From the NCBI RefSeq assembly GCF_002813325.1, contig NZ_PHUG01000001.1:248001-312000 (forward strand): a DNA stretch of 64,000 nucleotides, read 5' to 3'. The notes under the pieces are model-generated. The model was not told the origin of the DNA, did no database searches, and was given only the letters and a program-made list of their open reading frames with translations. This DNA is from Janthinobacterium sp. 64 (GTDB taxonomy: Bacteria; Pseudomonadota; Gammaproteobacteria; Burkholderiales; Burkholderiaceae_D). The position numbers and the translations under genes are program-made. Shown here piece by piece: positions 17,902 to 27,217 of this stretch. Every line of letters starts with the position of its first letter. The first letter of the stretch is position 1.

Positions 17902-17978
17902 GTGTGCTCCCGGGTGTTACTGTCGTTCCCCGTTTGACCTCCCGCGCGTCCGAAAGTGCCGCACTCTTCACCTCTCTC

Positions 17979-18860
17979 ATGAAACTGTCCAGCCATAACA
18001 TCGAACTGTTCCTGGCCGTCGTCGACGGCGGTTCGTTTTCGGCCGCCGCGCGCGCCTTGCGCCGGGCGCCGTCGGCCGTCAGCATGGCGATGGCCAACAT
18101 CGAGGCGGAACTGGGCATCGCCCTGTTCGACCGGGGCGCGCGCGAAGCCGTGCCCACGCCGGCCGCGATGGCGCTGCTGCCGCATGCGCGCCTGATCGCC
18201 GAACAGCTGAAGCAGTTGCACCTGCACGTGCAGGAATTGTCGCAGGGTCTGGAAAGCCGCATTTCGCTGGGCATCGCGGCCGAGCTCGACCATACGCCTT
18301 TCCTGGCCGCCGTGCGCGCGCTGTCGCAGCGCCATCCGCTGCTTGACATCGAGGTGCTGACGGCGCCGCAGGACGATGTGCTCGACATGCTGCACCGGGG
18401 CCGCATCAGCGCCTGCATGGCCTTCGCTGGCGGGCGCATCAATCACGAGGAACAGTTCCAGCTGGTGGGCAGCGATGCCTTGCTGGCGATTATTTCCACC
18501 CAGCATCCGCCCAGCGTGGCGGGCCGGCCCCTGTATATCGAGGAATTGGTGAATTTGCGCCAGATCATCGTCGCCAGCCGCGAACTCGACCTGGCCGATG
18601 CGCGCCCCGTGGTGGGCTTGTCTTACTGGCGCACGGACAGCTTGCCGATGGCGCTGGCGATGGTGGAGGCGGGACTGGGGTGGGGCAACTTTGCCGCCTC
18701 GGCCATCGCCCATTCCCTGGCGGCGGGACGGGTGCGCCGCGTGGCGTTCAAGAATACGGGCAATGGCCTGGTCGTGCCCATCCACCTGGTGTGGATGAAG
18801 GACCGGCCGCTGGGCATGGCGGCGCGGTCCTTTCTTCAGTTGCTCAACGACGCAGCCTGA
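17979..18860 (+). CDS. LysR-family transcriptional regulator
   Basis: This 293-residue LysR-type regulator has an N-terminal helix-turn-helix (MKLSSHNIELFLAVVDGGSF, SAAARALRRAPSAVSMAMA) and a C-terminal effector domain. The start at 17979 is chosen because the DNA-binding domain begins there; the open frame extends back to 17904. Its 3' end overlaps the convergent PACE exporter gene by 25 bases. The A. baumannii PACE gene aceI is controlled by a neighbouring LysR regulator, AceR, so this pair may be functionally linked, although here the genes converge and do not diverge. Confidence 0.9.
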   Translation: MKLSSHNIELFLAVVDGGSFSAAARALRRAPSAVSMAMANIEAELGIALFDRGAREAVPTPAAMALLPHARLIAEQLKQLHLHVQELSQGLESRISLGIAAELDHTPFLAAVRALSQRHPLLDIEVLTAPQDDVLDMLHRGRISACMAFAGGRINHEEQFQLVGSDALLAIISTQHPPSVAGRPLYIEELVNLRQIIVASRELDLADARPVVGLSYWRTDSLPMALAMVEAGLGWGNFAASAIAHSLAAGRVRRVAFKNTGNGLVVPIHLVWMKDRPLGMAARSFLQLLNDAA

Positions 18861-19303
18861 ACGTCGGGCGCCTCTTCCTTCGGCTGCTGCGCCGACAGCG
18901 GCACGCCGAACAGGCCGTCGAAGAAGTAATTGAAGATGAAGCTGTAGCACGGGATGATCAGCATCAGCGCGAAGTCCAGCACGAACGCTTGCCACAGGCT
19001 GATGTCGAGCCACCAGGCGATCAGCGGGATCAGGTAAATGACCAGCGTGATCTGGAAGCCGATCGCATGCAGGATGCGGCGCCAGACGGTGCGCGTGCGC
19101 GAAACTTGCCGGATTTCCCAGTATTCGAAGGCCGTGTTGTAGAGCAGGTTCCAGATCACGGCGATGGTGGTGATCATGATCGCCAGCGGGCCCGTACTGG
19201 TGGGCGACTCGCCCGAAAGCAGGGTCAGCCAGGCCGTGGAAATGGCCATGCCGATGATTTCAAAGGCGGTGACGTAGACGATTTTGCGTTTGATGCCTTG
19301 CAT
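18836..19303 (-). CDS. PACE-family efflux transporter
   Basis: This 155-residue inner-membrane protein has four transmembrane helices in two tandem repeats. Each begins with a conserved motif: RKIVYVTAFEIIGM in the first, ILHAIGFQITLV in the second. The acidic residue in the first helix (FEIIG) matches the functional glutamate of AceI. WNLLYNTAFEYWE and YSFIFNYFFDGLFG are the paired W/Y-x-x-x-N-x-x-F-D/E signatures. PACE proteins export cationic biocides such as chlorhexidine and polyamines. The C-terminal tail is short and soluble. It overlaps the LysR gene tail to tail. Confidence 0.92.
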   Translation of the reverse strand: MQGIKRKIVYVTAFEIIGMAISTAWLTLLSGESPTSTGPLAIMITTIAVIWNLLYNTAFEYWEIRQVSRTRTVWRRILHAIGFQITLVIYLIPLIAWWLDISLWQAFVLDFALMLIIPCYSFIFNYFFDGLFGVPLSAQQPKEEAPDVQAASLSN

Positions 19304-19497
19304 GTAAAGCCTGTAAAGAAGAGATGGCGCGTATTTTAAGTCAGGTATGCTGATGTTAAAAGTTGATAGCTGTCAGTTTTTCTGATGAATTGATGCGCGT
19401 AATCGCATATTGCCTGCGAACGAGGGATAATGGCGGTTGGCGGGCAACTGGTCCCGCGCATCACCGCAGAACATCACCGCAGAAAAGGCCAACGAGC

Positions 19498-19956
19498 ATG
19501 CAAGGCGCAGCAGACAACAACATCCCCGACATTCCCGACACGGCGGCCAGCCCGGAAGAACGTCCCCGTTTCCGCCCCGTTCCGTGGCAGCACCTGGAAA
19601 CGCCGTATGACGTGGAAGTGTGGATCGAGGAACATAACCGTAGCATGCAGGACAATATTCGCGCCACGGAAACGGGCGTCGGTATCTGCTTTACCCTGGC
19701 CGAAGGCGGTGACATCTATATGCAGACGAGCGCCGACGGCGCCGTCGTACTGGACGTGACGCCGGACGCGGCCTGGGTCGCGCCCCTCATCAGTGCGGCG
19801 ACGGGCTGCGAGGCGCCGGACTCGTCACTGTGGATCTTGCCTGACGACAAGCTGATCCAGCTGATCGTGGGGCTATCGAGCCTGGTGGCCAGCACCTTGC
19901 TGGTGGTGGGCCATGATTTTGGCTTGCGCCGGCGCAGCATGGGGCAGGGCCGCTGA
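19498..19956 (+). CDS. Unidentified small protein with a hydrophobic C-terminal segment
   Basis: I do not recognise this 152-residue protein. The N-terminal third is acidic and proline-rich. The middle (ATETGVGICFTLAEGGDIYM) looks globular. A hydrophobic stretch, LIQLIVGLSSLVASTLLVV, near the C-terminus could be a membrane anchor, followed by RRR. The start at 19498 follows AAAAGG; the open frame reaches back to 19363 without supporting signals. It lies between PACE and the GGDEF-EAL gene and shares no obvious operon. Confidence 0.65.
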   Translation: MQGAADNNIPDIPDTAASPEERPRFRPVPWQHLETPYDVEVWIEEHNRSMQDNIRATETGVGICFTLAEGGDIYMQTSADGAVVLDVTPDAAWVAPLISAATGCEAPDSSLWILPDDKLIQLIVGLSSLVASTLLVVGHDFGLRRRSMGQGR

Positions 19957-20073
19957 CCGGCCTTGTGGCAGAAATGCTATCTGCGGCAGGCATCGCTCGA
20001 CACTGCGCATGGCGCATGCTAGTCTCGCTACTGCACCCACCTGTTTGCCTGGGCGGCGGTGCAAAGGACAGCC

Positions 20074-22245
20074 ATGGATACACCACCGCAAGCGGTACCT
20101 GCTCCGGATTCCTCCCCGCGCTGCCACGACGGCGTGCCGCAGCATGCCGCGCCCCTGCTCGACGATGGCGTGTTCAGCCCGGAACGGATGAAGGCTGAAC
20201 GCGAACAAGCGTATTTCAACGATTTATACCTGCTGGCGCCCGTCGCCTATTTCGTGCTGGGTCTTGATGGCGTCATCGTGCAGATGAACCTGGTGGCGGC
20301 CGAACTGTTCGGCCTGCCGCGGGAACGGCCCGGCCACGTGCTGTTCCGTTCCTATATCCACGAGGCCTTCCGCCGCGATTACGAACAGTTCGTGCAGCGC
20401 GTGCTCAATAGCAGCGAGCCAGAGCGCATCCAGCTGCAGGTGCAGCTGCGGTCCCGTCCCGGCGCGCGCGCGGCCGGCTTGCCCGTCAGTCTGCTGGGCA
20501 GCGCCGATCCGAACGGCCAGGCGCTGCGCCTGGTGCTGGAGCAGGCCGAAGGCAAGCTGGCCGCGCTTGAGCGCAGCGAAGAGCGCTTCCGGCGCATCGT
20601 GCACAGTGCCGAGGAGGGCATCTGGGAAATCGATGCGCAGGCGCTGACCAGCTTTGTCAATCCGAAGATGGCGCACATGCTCGGTTGCCAGATCGAAGAG
20701 ATGCTGGGCCAGCCGCTGGCGGCCTTCATGGATGACGAGGGGCGCGCCATCCTGGAGCGCAACATTGCGCGGCGCCAGGACGGCATCGTCGAGCGTCACG
20801 AATTCAAGTTCCTGCGGCCTGACGGCAGCACCTTATGGGCCACCCTGGCCACCAACCCCATCTTCGACTCCGGCGGCACCTATCTGGGTGCGCTGGCGCT
20901 GGTCAGCGACATCACGGCGCAGCGCGCGGCGTCCGAGCGCATCTGGCGGCAAGCCAATTTCGACCAGTTGACGGGTTTGCCGAACCGCCACATGTTTCTC
21001 GACCGGCTGCAGCACGAGGCCTACCACGCCAGGCGCGAAGGCGCTTGCCTGGCCCTGCTGTTCATCGACCTCGACCACTTCAAGCAGGTGAATGACCGCC
21101 TCGGTCACGAGAAGGGCGACATGCTGCTGCGCCAGGCGGCGCGGCGCATCAGCGAACGCGTGCGCGCCACCGATACGGTAGCGCGCCTGGGCGGCGATGA
21201 ATTCACCGTCATCCTGGCCGACGTGGGGCAGCTGGGCGGCATCGAGCGCGTGCTGCAGGAACTGACGGGCGCGCTGGCCCAGCCTTTCTTGCTCGACGGC
21301 GATACGGCGCAAGTGTCGGCAAGTGTGGGCGTGGCGCTGTATCCGGCTGACGGCGAGGCGCCGGACAGCTTGCTGCGGCATGCCGACCAGGCCATGTATG
21401 CGGCCAAGAGCGCGGGGCGCAACGGCTACAGCTATTTCACGCCAGCCGTGCAGCAGGCGGCCGAATTGCGCCGCACCACGGTGCGCGAGATGCGCCTGGC
21501 GCTGGCGCAGGACCAGTTCGAAGTGCATTACCAGCCCATCATCCGCCTGTGCGATGGCGTCGTCGAGCGGGCCGAGGCGCTGCTGCGCTGGCGCCATCCG
21601 CTGCGCGGCCTGCTGCTGCCCGCCGATTTCATCGCCTTTGCCGAGGCGAACGGTCTGATCATCGATATCGGCGAGTGGGTGTTTCGCCAGGTGGTGCGCC
21701 AGGCACGGCAGTGGCAAGACGAGCATGGCGCCCCGTTACAGATCAGCATCAACAAGTCGGCCGTGGAATTTCGTTGCGACGCCGCGCTGTACCAGGACTG
21801 GGGCGGGCACCTGGCGCGCCAGGGTCTGGCGCCGGGGGCCATCGTCATCGAAACAAGGGAAGCGGTGCTGCTCGACGAAGCGTGCCAGGTGGTCGAGCGG
21901 CTACGCCAGTTCCGCGCCATGGGCCTGGCGCTGGCGCTCGACGATTTCGGCAGCGGCCAGGTATCGCTCGCGTGCCTGAAAACGGCCGATATCGACATGC
22001 TCAAGATCGACCGTTCCCTGGTCGGCGAACTGGGACGCGACGATGCCGGATTGGGTCTGTGCGAGGCGATCATTGTGCTGGCGCAGCGGCTGGGGCTGAA
22101 AGTCGTGGCCGAAGGCGTGGAAACGGCGTCGCAGCGCGATTTGCTGCGCGCCGCCGGCTGCGATTATGCGCAGGGATATTTCTTTTCCCAGGTGTTACCG
22201 GCAGGACAGATGGATCGCCTGCTGGCGGCTCAGGCGGCTGCCTGA
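20074..22245 (+). CDS. PAS-PAS-GGDEF-EAL cyclic-di-GMP turnover protein
   Basis: This 723-residue cytoplasmic protein has PAS1 (about 50-160), PAS2 (about 170-290), GGDEF (about 300-460) and EAL (about 475-720). The cyclase site RLGGDEF (about 371-377) is intact and has an inhibitory I-site, RATD, five residues before GGDEF. The phosphodiesterase domain keeps EALLRWRHP, ALDDFGSGQ and AEGVETASQ, so both activities look possible. Sensor input comes from the PAS domains. The start at 20074 is fixed by AAAGGA; a GTG at 20059 is less likely. It directly precedes the flagellar locus on the opposite strand, so a role in motility control is plausible but not shown. Confidence 0.93.
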   Translation: MDTPPQAVPAPDSSPRCHDGVPQHAAPLLDDGVFSPERMKAEREQAYFNDLYLLAPVAYFVLGLDGVIVQMNLVAAELFGLPRERPGHVLFRSYIHEAFRRDYEQFVQRVLNSSEPERIQLQVQLRSRPGARAAGLPVSLLGSADPNGQALRLVLEQAEGKLAALERSEERFRRIVHSAEEGIWEIDAQALTSFVNPKMAHMLGCQIEEMLGQPLAAFMDDEGRAILERNIARRQDGIVERHEFKFLRPDGSTLWATLATNPIFDSGGTYLGALALVSDITAQRAASERIWRQANFDQLTGLPNRHMFLDRLQHEAYHARREGACLALLFIDLDHFKQVNDRLGHEKGDMLLRQAARRISERVRATDTVARLGGDEFTVILADVGQLGGIERVLQELTGALAQPFLLDGDTAQVSASVGVALYPADGEAPDSLLRHADQAMYAAKSAGRNGYSYFTPAVQQAAELRRTTVREMRLALAQDQFEVHYQPIIRLCDGVVERAEALLRWRHPLRGLLLPADFIAFAEANGLIIDIGEWVFRQVVRQARQWQDEHGAPLQISINKSAVEFRCDAALYQDWGGHLARQGLAPGAIVIETREAVLLDEACQVVERLRQFRAMGLALALDDFGSGQVSLACLKTADIDMLKIDRSLVGELGRDDAGLGLCEAIIVLAQRLGLKVVAEGVETASQRDLLRAAGCDYAQGYFFSQVLPAGQMDRLLAAQAAA

Positions 22246-22280
22246 ACGGTCGCGCGCGCCAAGCGCACGCGGGGGAGAGC

Positions 22281-23324
22281 TTACTTCAGGCCCAGCAGGG
22301 CGACGACGCGCTCGCGGCTGATGCCGACCAGCGCCGAGCTGATGGCCAGCAGCGATTCATAGCCGGGCTCGCTGGCTTTTTGCGTGAAGTTTTCCGCCAA
22401 GGTATCCATGCTGACGTTTTCTTGCACCGGTTGGGCGCGTGCCACCCGTCCCGTCGCTTGCGCCAGGGCCAGGCTGACGGAACTGCGCGCCGCCTGCAAC
22501 TGCGCCAGCGCCTGCACCACTTGCTGCAAGGTGGCGCGCAAGGCTTCCACGTCGCCAGTATGCCATTCTTCCGGGGCGATGGCGGCCGGTTCCGCATCCG
22601 TGCGCACGCGGCTCATCTGGCCGGTCGGATAGCGGATGCCGCTGCCGCGCACGGACAGGCTGTCGCGCACGTTGGCCCAGGCCGCTTCCGACGTGCTGAA
22701 CACCAGCTCGCCATTCTCGCCCAGCTTGACGCCAATGCCTGACGGCATGAGTGCGCGGTCGAAGCGCGAGACGATTTCGCTCTCGCTCAGGCCAGGTTCG
22801 ATATTCACCGAGCGCAAGGCCTGGTTCGCGCCGCCGACGGAAAACGCCAGCACTTCCTGCGGACCTTCCTGCAGGCTGGCCATGGTCAGGCCACGGATGC
22901 TGAACTGCTGCTGCGCCGACTGCGGGCTGGTATAGCCGAGCTGTGCGTCGAGCGAGCCGGCCGAGGCGCTGGCGCGCTGGCGCCAGGTATTGCTGAACTG
23001 GCGCACGCGCGCTTCCACTTGTCCCTCGCGGCCCTGGCGCGCGGCCAGCTTGGCCGCCAGCTCGCTTTTCAGCGCTTGCAACTGGCTGCTGCTGCGTTCC
23101 AGGTAATCGAGCGTTTGCTGCGCGTTGGAAATTTCTCCCTGCAACTGGTGATCCCAGTTGTTCAGGCCATGCTTCAGGCTTGCCGTCGAACTCCTCGCCG
23201 CCGGCGCCTCGCTGCGCGTGCTGGCGTTGCCATTGACGGTAGCGGACGCGTCATCGACGACGCGGGCTGTGCCGGCGCCTTTGGCGTTGACGCCGGAAGA
23301 GGAGGAGGTCTGAACGATTTGCAT
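22281..23324 (-). CDS. LafW-position flagellar protein with a flagellin-IN-like segment
   Basis: This 347-residue protein is the last gene of the flgB-L operon, six bases after flgL. The N-terminal 45 residues are Ser/Ala/Thr-rich, and an alpha-helical coiled segment follows (about 50-115). The central part (FSIRGLTMASLQ, FSVGGANQAL, then GVKLGENGELVFSTSE) resembles the flagellin IN fold that occurs in FliD and flagellins. It ends with another helical stretch. In E. coli Flag-2 a hook-associated protein, LafW, occupies the same place after lfgL, so this is the best guess. No characterised homologue is recognised directly, and the role in hook-filament assembly is inferred from position and fold. 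Confidence 0.6.
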   Translation of the reverse strand: MQIVQTSSSSGVNAKGAGTARVVDDASATVNGNASTRSEAPAARSSTASLKHGLNNWDHQLQGEISNAQQTLDYLERSSSQLQALKSELAAKLAARQGREGQVEARVRQFSNTWRQRASASAGSLDAQLGYTSPQSAQQQFSIRGLTMASLQEGPQEVLAFSVGGANQALRSVNIEPGLSESEIVSRFDRALMPSGIGVKLGENGELVFSTSEAAWANVRDSLSVRGSGIRYPTGQMSRVRTDAEPAAIAPEEWHTGDVEALRATLQQVVQALAQLQAARSSVSLALAQATGRVARAQPVQENVSMDTLAENFTQKASEPGYESLLAISSALVGISRERVVALLGLK

Positions 23325-23329
23325 GATGG

Positions 23330-24241
23330 TCAGAGAAGGTCGAACAGGGAAATGGTACCCACCTTGGCATAGGCCTTGTACGTGGCCTGCAGCGCCGTCT
23401 GGTAGCCGTTCAGGTCAATGGCGGCCGCGCCCATGTCGGTCTTCTTCAGATCTGACAAGGCCATGTCGTTCGACAGCGAAACGTTGCTCAGATTGCCCGA
23501 CAGCGTGGAGAGAATGTTTTGCGCACCGCCGAAGATGGCGATCTTGCCTGAAAGTAATTCCATGCCATCATCGGTGCCATCGAGCGCGGCGACCACCACG
23601 CTGCGCACGGCCGGATCGCTGGGACTGAGGCCGGGCTTGCCCAGCGTGTCGATGGTCTGGTCGATCTTGTTCAGCCATACTTGCAGCTTGTCCACATCGA
23701 CGTTGGCCGTCTGCGTCACGCCATTGCCCACCACCACGGTCTGCGTGTCGGTATTGCCGATGTAGGTGTAGCGCGAACCTGCCGTTGCCGCCGGGTCATA
23801 TTTGATTGCGGGCTGGTCGGTAGCGGTGCCGGAAAACATGTAGCGGCCTTCCTGGTCCTTCAGGTTGGCCGTGTACAGTACGCTGTCGCGCATGGCGATC
23901 AGCGATTGCGTCATCGCCTTCAGGTCGTCCGGCGCATTGCTGCCGTCTGCGGCCCATACCAGCAGGTCGCGCGCCTGGCCCATGTCGGTGACCATGCTCG
24001 ACAGGTAGTTTTCGTTTTTCAGCAGGCGCACTTTCACCGTCGCGATATTGTCCTGGTATTGCGTGACCATGGCTTGCTCGCGCGTCAGGCGCGAAATGCG
24101 CACATTGCCGATCGGATCGTCCGATGGCAGCTGGATGCGCAAGCCCGAGGACATCTGCTGGGTCACGTAGTTGATGCGTTCCTGATTTTGCTGAAGAGAA
24201 ATATTAATCAGCGTTTGGTACTGGCTGCTGGCGACACGCAT
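23330..24241 (-). CDS. flgL: FlgL, hook-filament junction protein
   Basis: This 303-residue protein is the second hook-filament junction protein (HAP3), placed between FlgK and the flagellin. The N-terminal D0/D1 motif is ASSQYQTLINISLQQNQERI, then GLRIQLPSDDPIGNVRI. The C-terminal helix is DMGAAAIDLNGYQTALQATY. Length is typical. The start is preceded by AAGGAG, and it lies ten bases after flgK in the same operon. Confidence 0.95.
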   Translation of the reverse strand: MRVASSQYQTLINISLQQNQERINYVTQQMSSGLRIQLPSDDPIGNVRISRLTREQAMVTQYQDNIATVKVRLLKNENYLSSMVTDMGQARDLLVWAADGSNAPDDLKAMTQSLIAMRDSVLYTANLKDQEGRYMFSGTATDQPAIKYDPAATAGSRYTYIGNTDTQTVVVGNGVTQTANVDVDKLQVWLNKIDQTIDTLGKPGLSPSDPAVRSVVVAALDGTDDGMELLSGKIAIFGGAQNILSTLSGNLSNVSLSNDMALSDLKKTDMGAAAIDLNGYQTALQATYKAYAKVGTISLFDLL

Positions 24242-24251
24242 GCTCTTCTCC

Positions 24252-25622
24252 TTAACCCATCATTTGCAAAGTGGCATCAAACAAGGTATTCGCCACGGAA
24301 ATGACTTTCATGTTTGCCTGGTACATATTCTGGAATTCGACCAGGTTCATCGCTTCCTCGTCCTTGTTCACGCCGCTGGTGGATTTCCAGTCGTCGATGG
24401 CTTGCGCGCGCACGGTGTTGGATGTCTTCAGCAGGGCCTGGTTCTGCTGACTGTAGATGGCCAGCTTGCCGACGAGCTGCGTGTCGGCATCGCTCATCAG
24501 GACATTGCCCACCCAGCTGACGCTGATCGGTTGATTCTTGATGTCGATTAATTTCTGCAAGTTGCCACTATCGCCGGCGGCGCCCGTCAGCGACAGGGCC
24601 AGGTCCTTGGCGTTGAAGCCTGGAGTAATGCCCAGCTTGCCATTTGCATAGACCAGCAGGGGGGTGCCGTTATTGCCAGGAGGCGGGGCCATGGTCGTGC
24701 CCTGGGCCAGCTGCGTGTTGACCTTGCTGGTCAACTGGGCGGCCATGTCTTGCAGCGACTGCTGCAGCGGTTTCAGGGTGTTTTGTTCGAAGTCGCCCAG
24801 GCCGCCCATCTGGCCGCCGATGGCGACCGGATCGAGGGTGTACGACGATTTGGCGAAATCGAGGGTCAGGGTTTGGTCGCCCGTGTTCGTCATGTTGCTG
24901 CTGAGGGTAGCGGCCATGTTGCCGATGACCAGCGGCTGTCCCGATTTCAGCGCGATATTGCGCGAGCCGTCCGGCTGGTCAAGCACGTCGATGCCCATTT
25001 GCGCGGCCAGGCCATCGATCAGCTGGTCGCGCGCATCCATCAGCGACGACACATTCGTGCCCGAGGCGGCGGAGGTGCTGATGCGCTGGTTCAGTATGGC
25101 GATGTTGGCCAGGGCGGTATTGGCTTGTGGCACGATCGCCGTACGTTGCTGCTGCACCGACAGCAGCTGGTTGCCCATGACGGTGCTGATGCTGTTGAAG
25201 CGTTGCGCCAAGGCGTCGGCCGAGGTGACGATCTGCTGGCGCAGCGGCGTCGACGTCGGGTCGACGGCGGCCGCGTTCAGGGCCTTGAAGAAACCGTCGA
25301 TGCCGTTGCTGATGCTGGAGGCATCGTCACCCATCACGCGCTCGAGCTGCGTCAGGTAAGGCTGGGTCTGCGCACGGGCGCCCTGGTCGGACGCGGCGCG
25401 CCACATTTGCTGGCTTTTATACGCATCGGCAAAGCGCAGCAGGGCTGACACTTCCACGCCATTGCCGGCCGAGCGCACGCCCACACCGGCGCCAAGCGAG
25501 GACAACAGCACGCCCTGGCGCGTATAGCCCGCCGTTTGCAGGTTGGCGATGTTCTGGCTGGCCGCATTCAGTGCGGCCTGGGCGGCGATGCTGCCTGACA
25601 ATGCATTGCTGATGATGCTCAT
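24252..25622 (-). CDS. flgK: FlgK, hook-filament junction protein
   Basis: This 456-residue HAP1 forms the first junction ring on the hook. The flagellar rod/hook N-terminus is intact (NALSGSIAAQAALNAASQNI, with NLQTAGYTRQGV), as is the C-terminal coil NLVEFQNMYQANMKVISVA. It is shorter than the approximately 550 residues of E. coli FlgK, as often seen in lateral systems. It lies after flgJ and before flgL. Confidence 0.95.
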   Translation of the reverse strand: MSIISNALSGSIAAQAALNAASQNIANLQTAGYTRQGVLLSSLGAGVGVRSAGNGVEVSALLRFADAYKSQQMWRAASDQGARAQTQPYLTQLERVMGDDASSISNGIDGFFKALNAAAVDPTSTPLRQQIVTSADALAQRFNSISTVMGNQLLSVQQQRTAIVPQANTALANIAILNQRISTSAASGTNVSSLMDARDQLIDGLAAQMGIDVLDQPDGSRNIALKSGQPLVIGNMAATLSSNMTNTGDQTLTLDFAKSSYTLDPVAIGGQMGGLGDFEQNTLKPLQQSLQDMAAQLTSKVNTQLAQGTTMAPPPGNNGTPLLVYANGKLGITPGFNAKDLALSLTGAAGDSGNLQKLIDIKNQPISVSWVGNVLMSDADTQLVGKLAIYSQQNQALLKTSNTVRAQAIDDWKSTSGVNKDEEAMNLVEFQNMYQANMKVISVANTLFDATLQMMG

Positions 25623-25703
25623 TGGGCAATTTTCTTTCGTGAAGAGAGTGGCGCGTGCGGGTGGGCAGGCAGTGAATCGTTGTTACCTTGTACAGGCGAC
25701 GTT

Positions 25704-26096
25704 TCAGGCAGATTTATTAAGCGGCGCCGCAATATTGTCGGTCTTGACAGTGCTGTTGGCCGAAACGGGCGCGCTGGCTGCCGGCAGCAACTGGCGCAGG
25801 ATGGCGTCGGCGATGCCGAAGGCGCGCTGGCCGGCCATCTTGTCGGCCACCAGGTTGTCGGCCATTTCCAGCATGTCGCTGTTGATGGGGTCCTTGAAGA
25901 CGCTGTCCTCGCCCGCCATCTCGCGCGTGCCCGAACGCATCTGGCGCAGCATGTGCGAGATGAAGAAGGCTTCGAACTTGACGGCCGCTTCGGTGGCCTT
26001 GGCCGCATAGCGGGGATCGGCCGGCGTGGCCGCGGCGGGGGTTTTGTCATCGAGCGCCGAGGGCAGGGCGCTGCTGCTGTCGTTGATATTAAGCAT
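25704..26096 (-). CDS. flgJ: FlgJ, rod-binding domain only
   Basis: This 130-residue protein consists only of the N-terminal rod-capping domain of FlgJ: AVKFEAFFISHMLRQMR, then DMLEMADNLVADKMA. The muramidase half of classical FlgJ is absent here, and a separate gene at 33060-33812 encodes a muramidase. One-domain FlgJ is known in other bacteria, such as alphaproteobacteria. The ATG at 26096 overlaps the flgI stop (TGATG); a TTG three bases upstream is less likely. Confidence 0.9.
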   Translation of the reverse strand: MLNINDSSSALPSALDDKTPAAATPADPRYAAKATEAAVKFEAFFISHMLRQMRSGTREMAGEDSVFKDPINSDMLEMADNLVADKMAGQRAFGIADAILRQLLPAASAPVSANSTVKTDNIAAPLNKSA

Positions 26097-27208
26097 CAAA
26101 TTACCACCAGTTCGCCTTCGATGGCCCCGGCTTGATCCAGGGCTTGTAAAATTGCCATGATGTCATCGGGCGAGGCACCCAGGCTGTTGACCACGTCGAT
26201 GATGGACTGCAGCTTGGCGCCGGCCGGCCATTTGAACATATTGCCGTTGCCCTGGTCGACGGAGACCTTCGACTGCGGCGTGACGGTGGTCTGGCCGCGG
26301 CCGAACGGCGCCGGCTGGCTCACTGCCGAGCTTTCGGAAATGACGACCTTGAGCGAGCCGTGCGTGACGGCGGCCGCCTTCACGCGCAAGCCTTCGGCGA
26401 TGACCACGGTGCCGGTGCGCGAATTGAAGACCACTTTCGGCGTGTCGACGCCCACATCGACGGTCAGCGCTTCGAGCTTGGCCATGAATGCCACGCGCTG
26501 CGTCGGGTTTTCCGGCGCCAGCACGTCCACGCTGGTGGCGTCGCGCGTGGTGGCGACGGCGCCGAAGCGGCGGTTCACGGCTTCGACGATATTGATGGCG
26601 GTCTCGAAATGCGGGTGGCGCAAGTTCAGGGTGACGGACGGCTTGGTGGAAAAGTCGCTGAGAATCTCGCGCTCGATGTTGGCGCCGTTGGGAATGCGGC
26701 CCGAGGTGGGCGTGTTGACGGTGACGGACGAGCCGCTCTTGCCGGTGGCGTTCAAGCCGCCAACGACGACGTTGCCTTGCGCCAGCGCATACGTTTCATT
26801 GTCGGCCGCGCGCAATTGTGTCAGCAGCAAGGTGCCGCCGCGCAAGCTTTTCGCATCGCCCAAGGAGGATACGGTGACGTCGATGGCCTGGCCACGGCGG
26901 TATCCTGGCGGAAACACGGCGCTGACCATGACGGTGGCGACGTTCTTGCTTTTTGCTTCGGCGCCGTCCGGCATTTTGACGCCGAACTGCTTGAGCATGT
27001 TGACCACGGACTGGCTGGAGAACTTTACCTGGGTGGTATCGCCGCTGCCGTTCAGGCCGACGACGAGGCCGTAGCCGACCAGCGGGTTGTCGCGCACGCC
27101 CTCGATGCTGACCAGGTTGCGCAGTACTTGCGCGGCGCTGGCGGGCAGGGCAAGGCCGGAGAGCACGGCCAGCATGGCTGCCAGGGGCAGGGCGGAACGA
27201 AATTTCAT
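26096..27208 (-). CDS. flgI: FlgI, P-ring protein
   Basis: This 370-residue periplasmic protein forms the ring around the rod in the peptidoglycan layer. It has a cleavable signal peptide (residues 1-25, ending LPASA), then the FlgI core [32 protein letters not shown], and [19 protein letters not shown]. The ATG is preceded by AAGGTGA. It lies between flgH and flgJ in the flg operon. Folding of FlgI needs DsbA in E. coli. Confidence 0.96.
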   Translation of the reverse strand: MKFRSALPLAAMLAVLSGLALPASAAQVLRNLVSIEGVRDNPLVGYGLVVGLNGSGDTTQVKFSSQSVVNMLKQFGVKMPDGAEAKSKNVATVMVSAVFPPGYRRGQAIDVTVSSLGDAKSLRGGTLLLTQLRAADNETYALAQGNVVVGGLNATGKSGSSVTVNTPTSGRIPNGANIEREILSDFSTKPSVTLNLRHPHFETAINIVEAVNRRFGAVATTRDATSVDVLAPENPTQRVAFMAKLEALTVDVGVDTPKVVFNSRTGTVVIAEGLRVKAAAVTHGSLKVVISESSAVSQPAPFGRGQTTVTPQSKVSVDQGNGNMFKWPAGAKLQSIIDVVNSLGASPDDIMAILQALDQAGAIEGELVVI

Positions 27209-27217
27209 GAGGTCACC

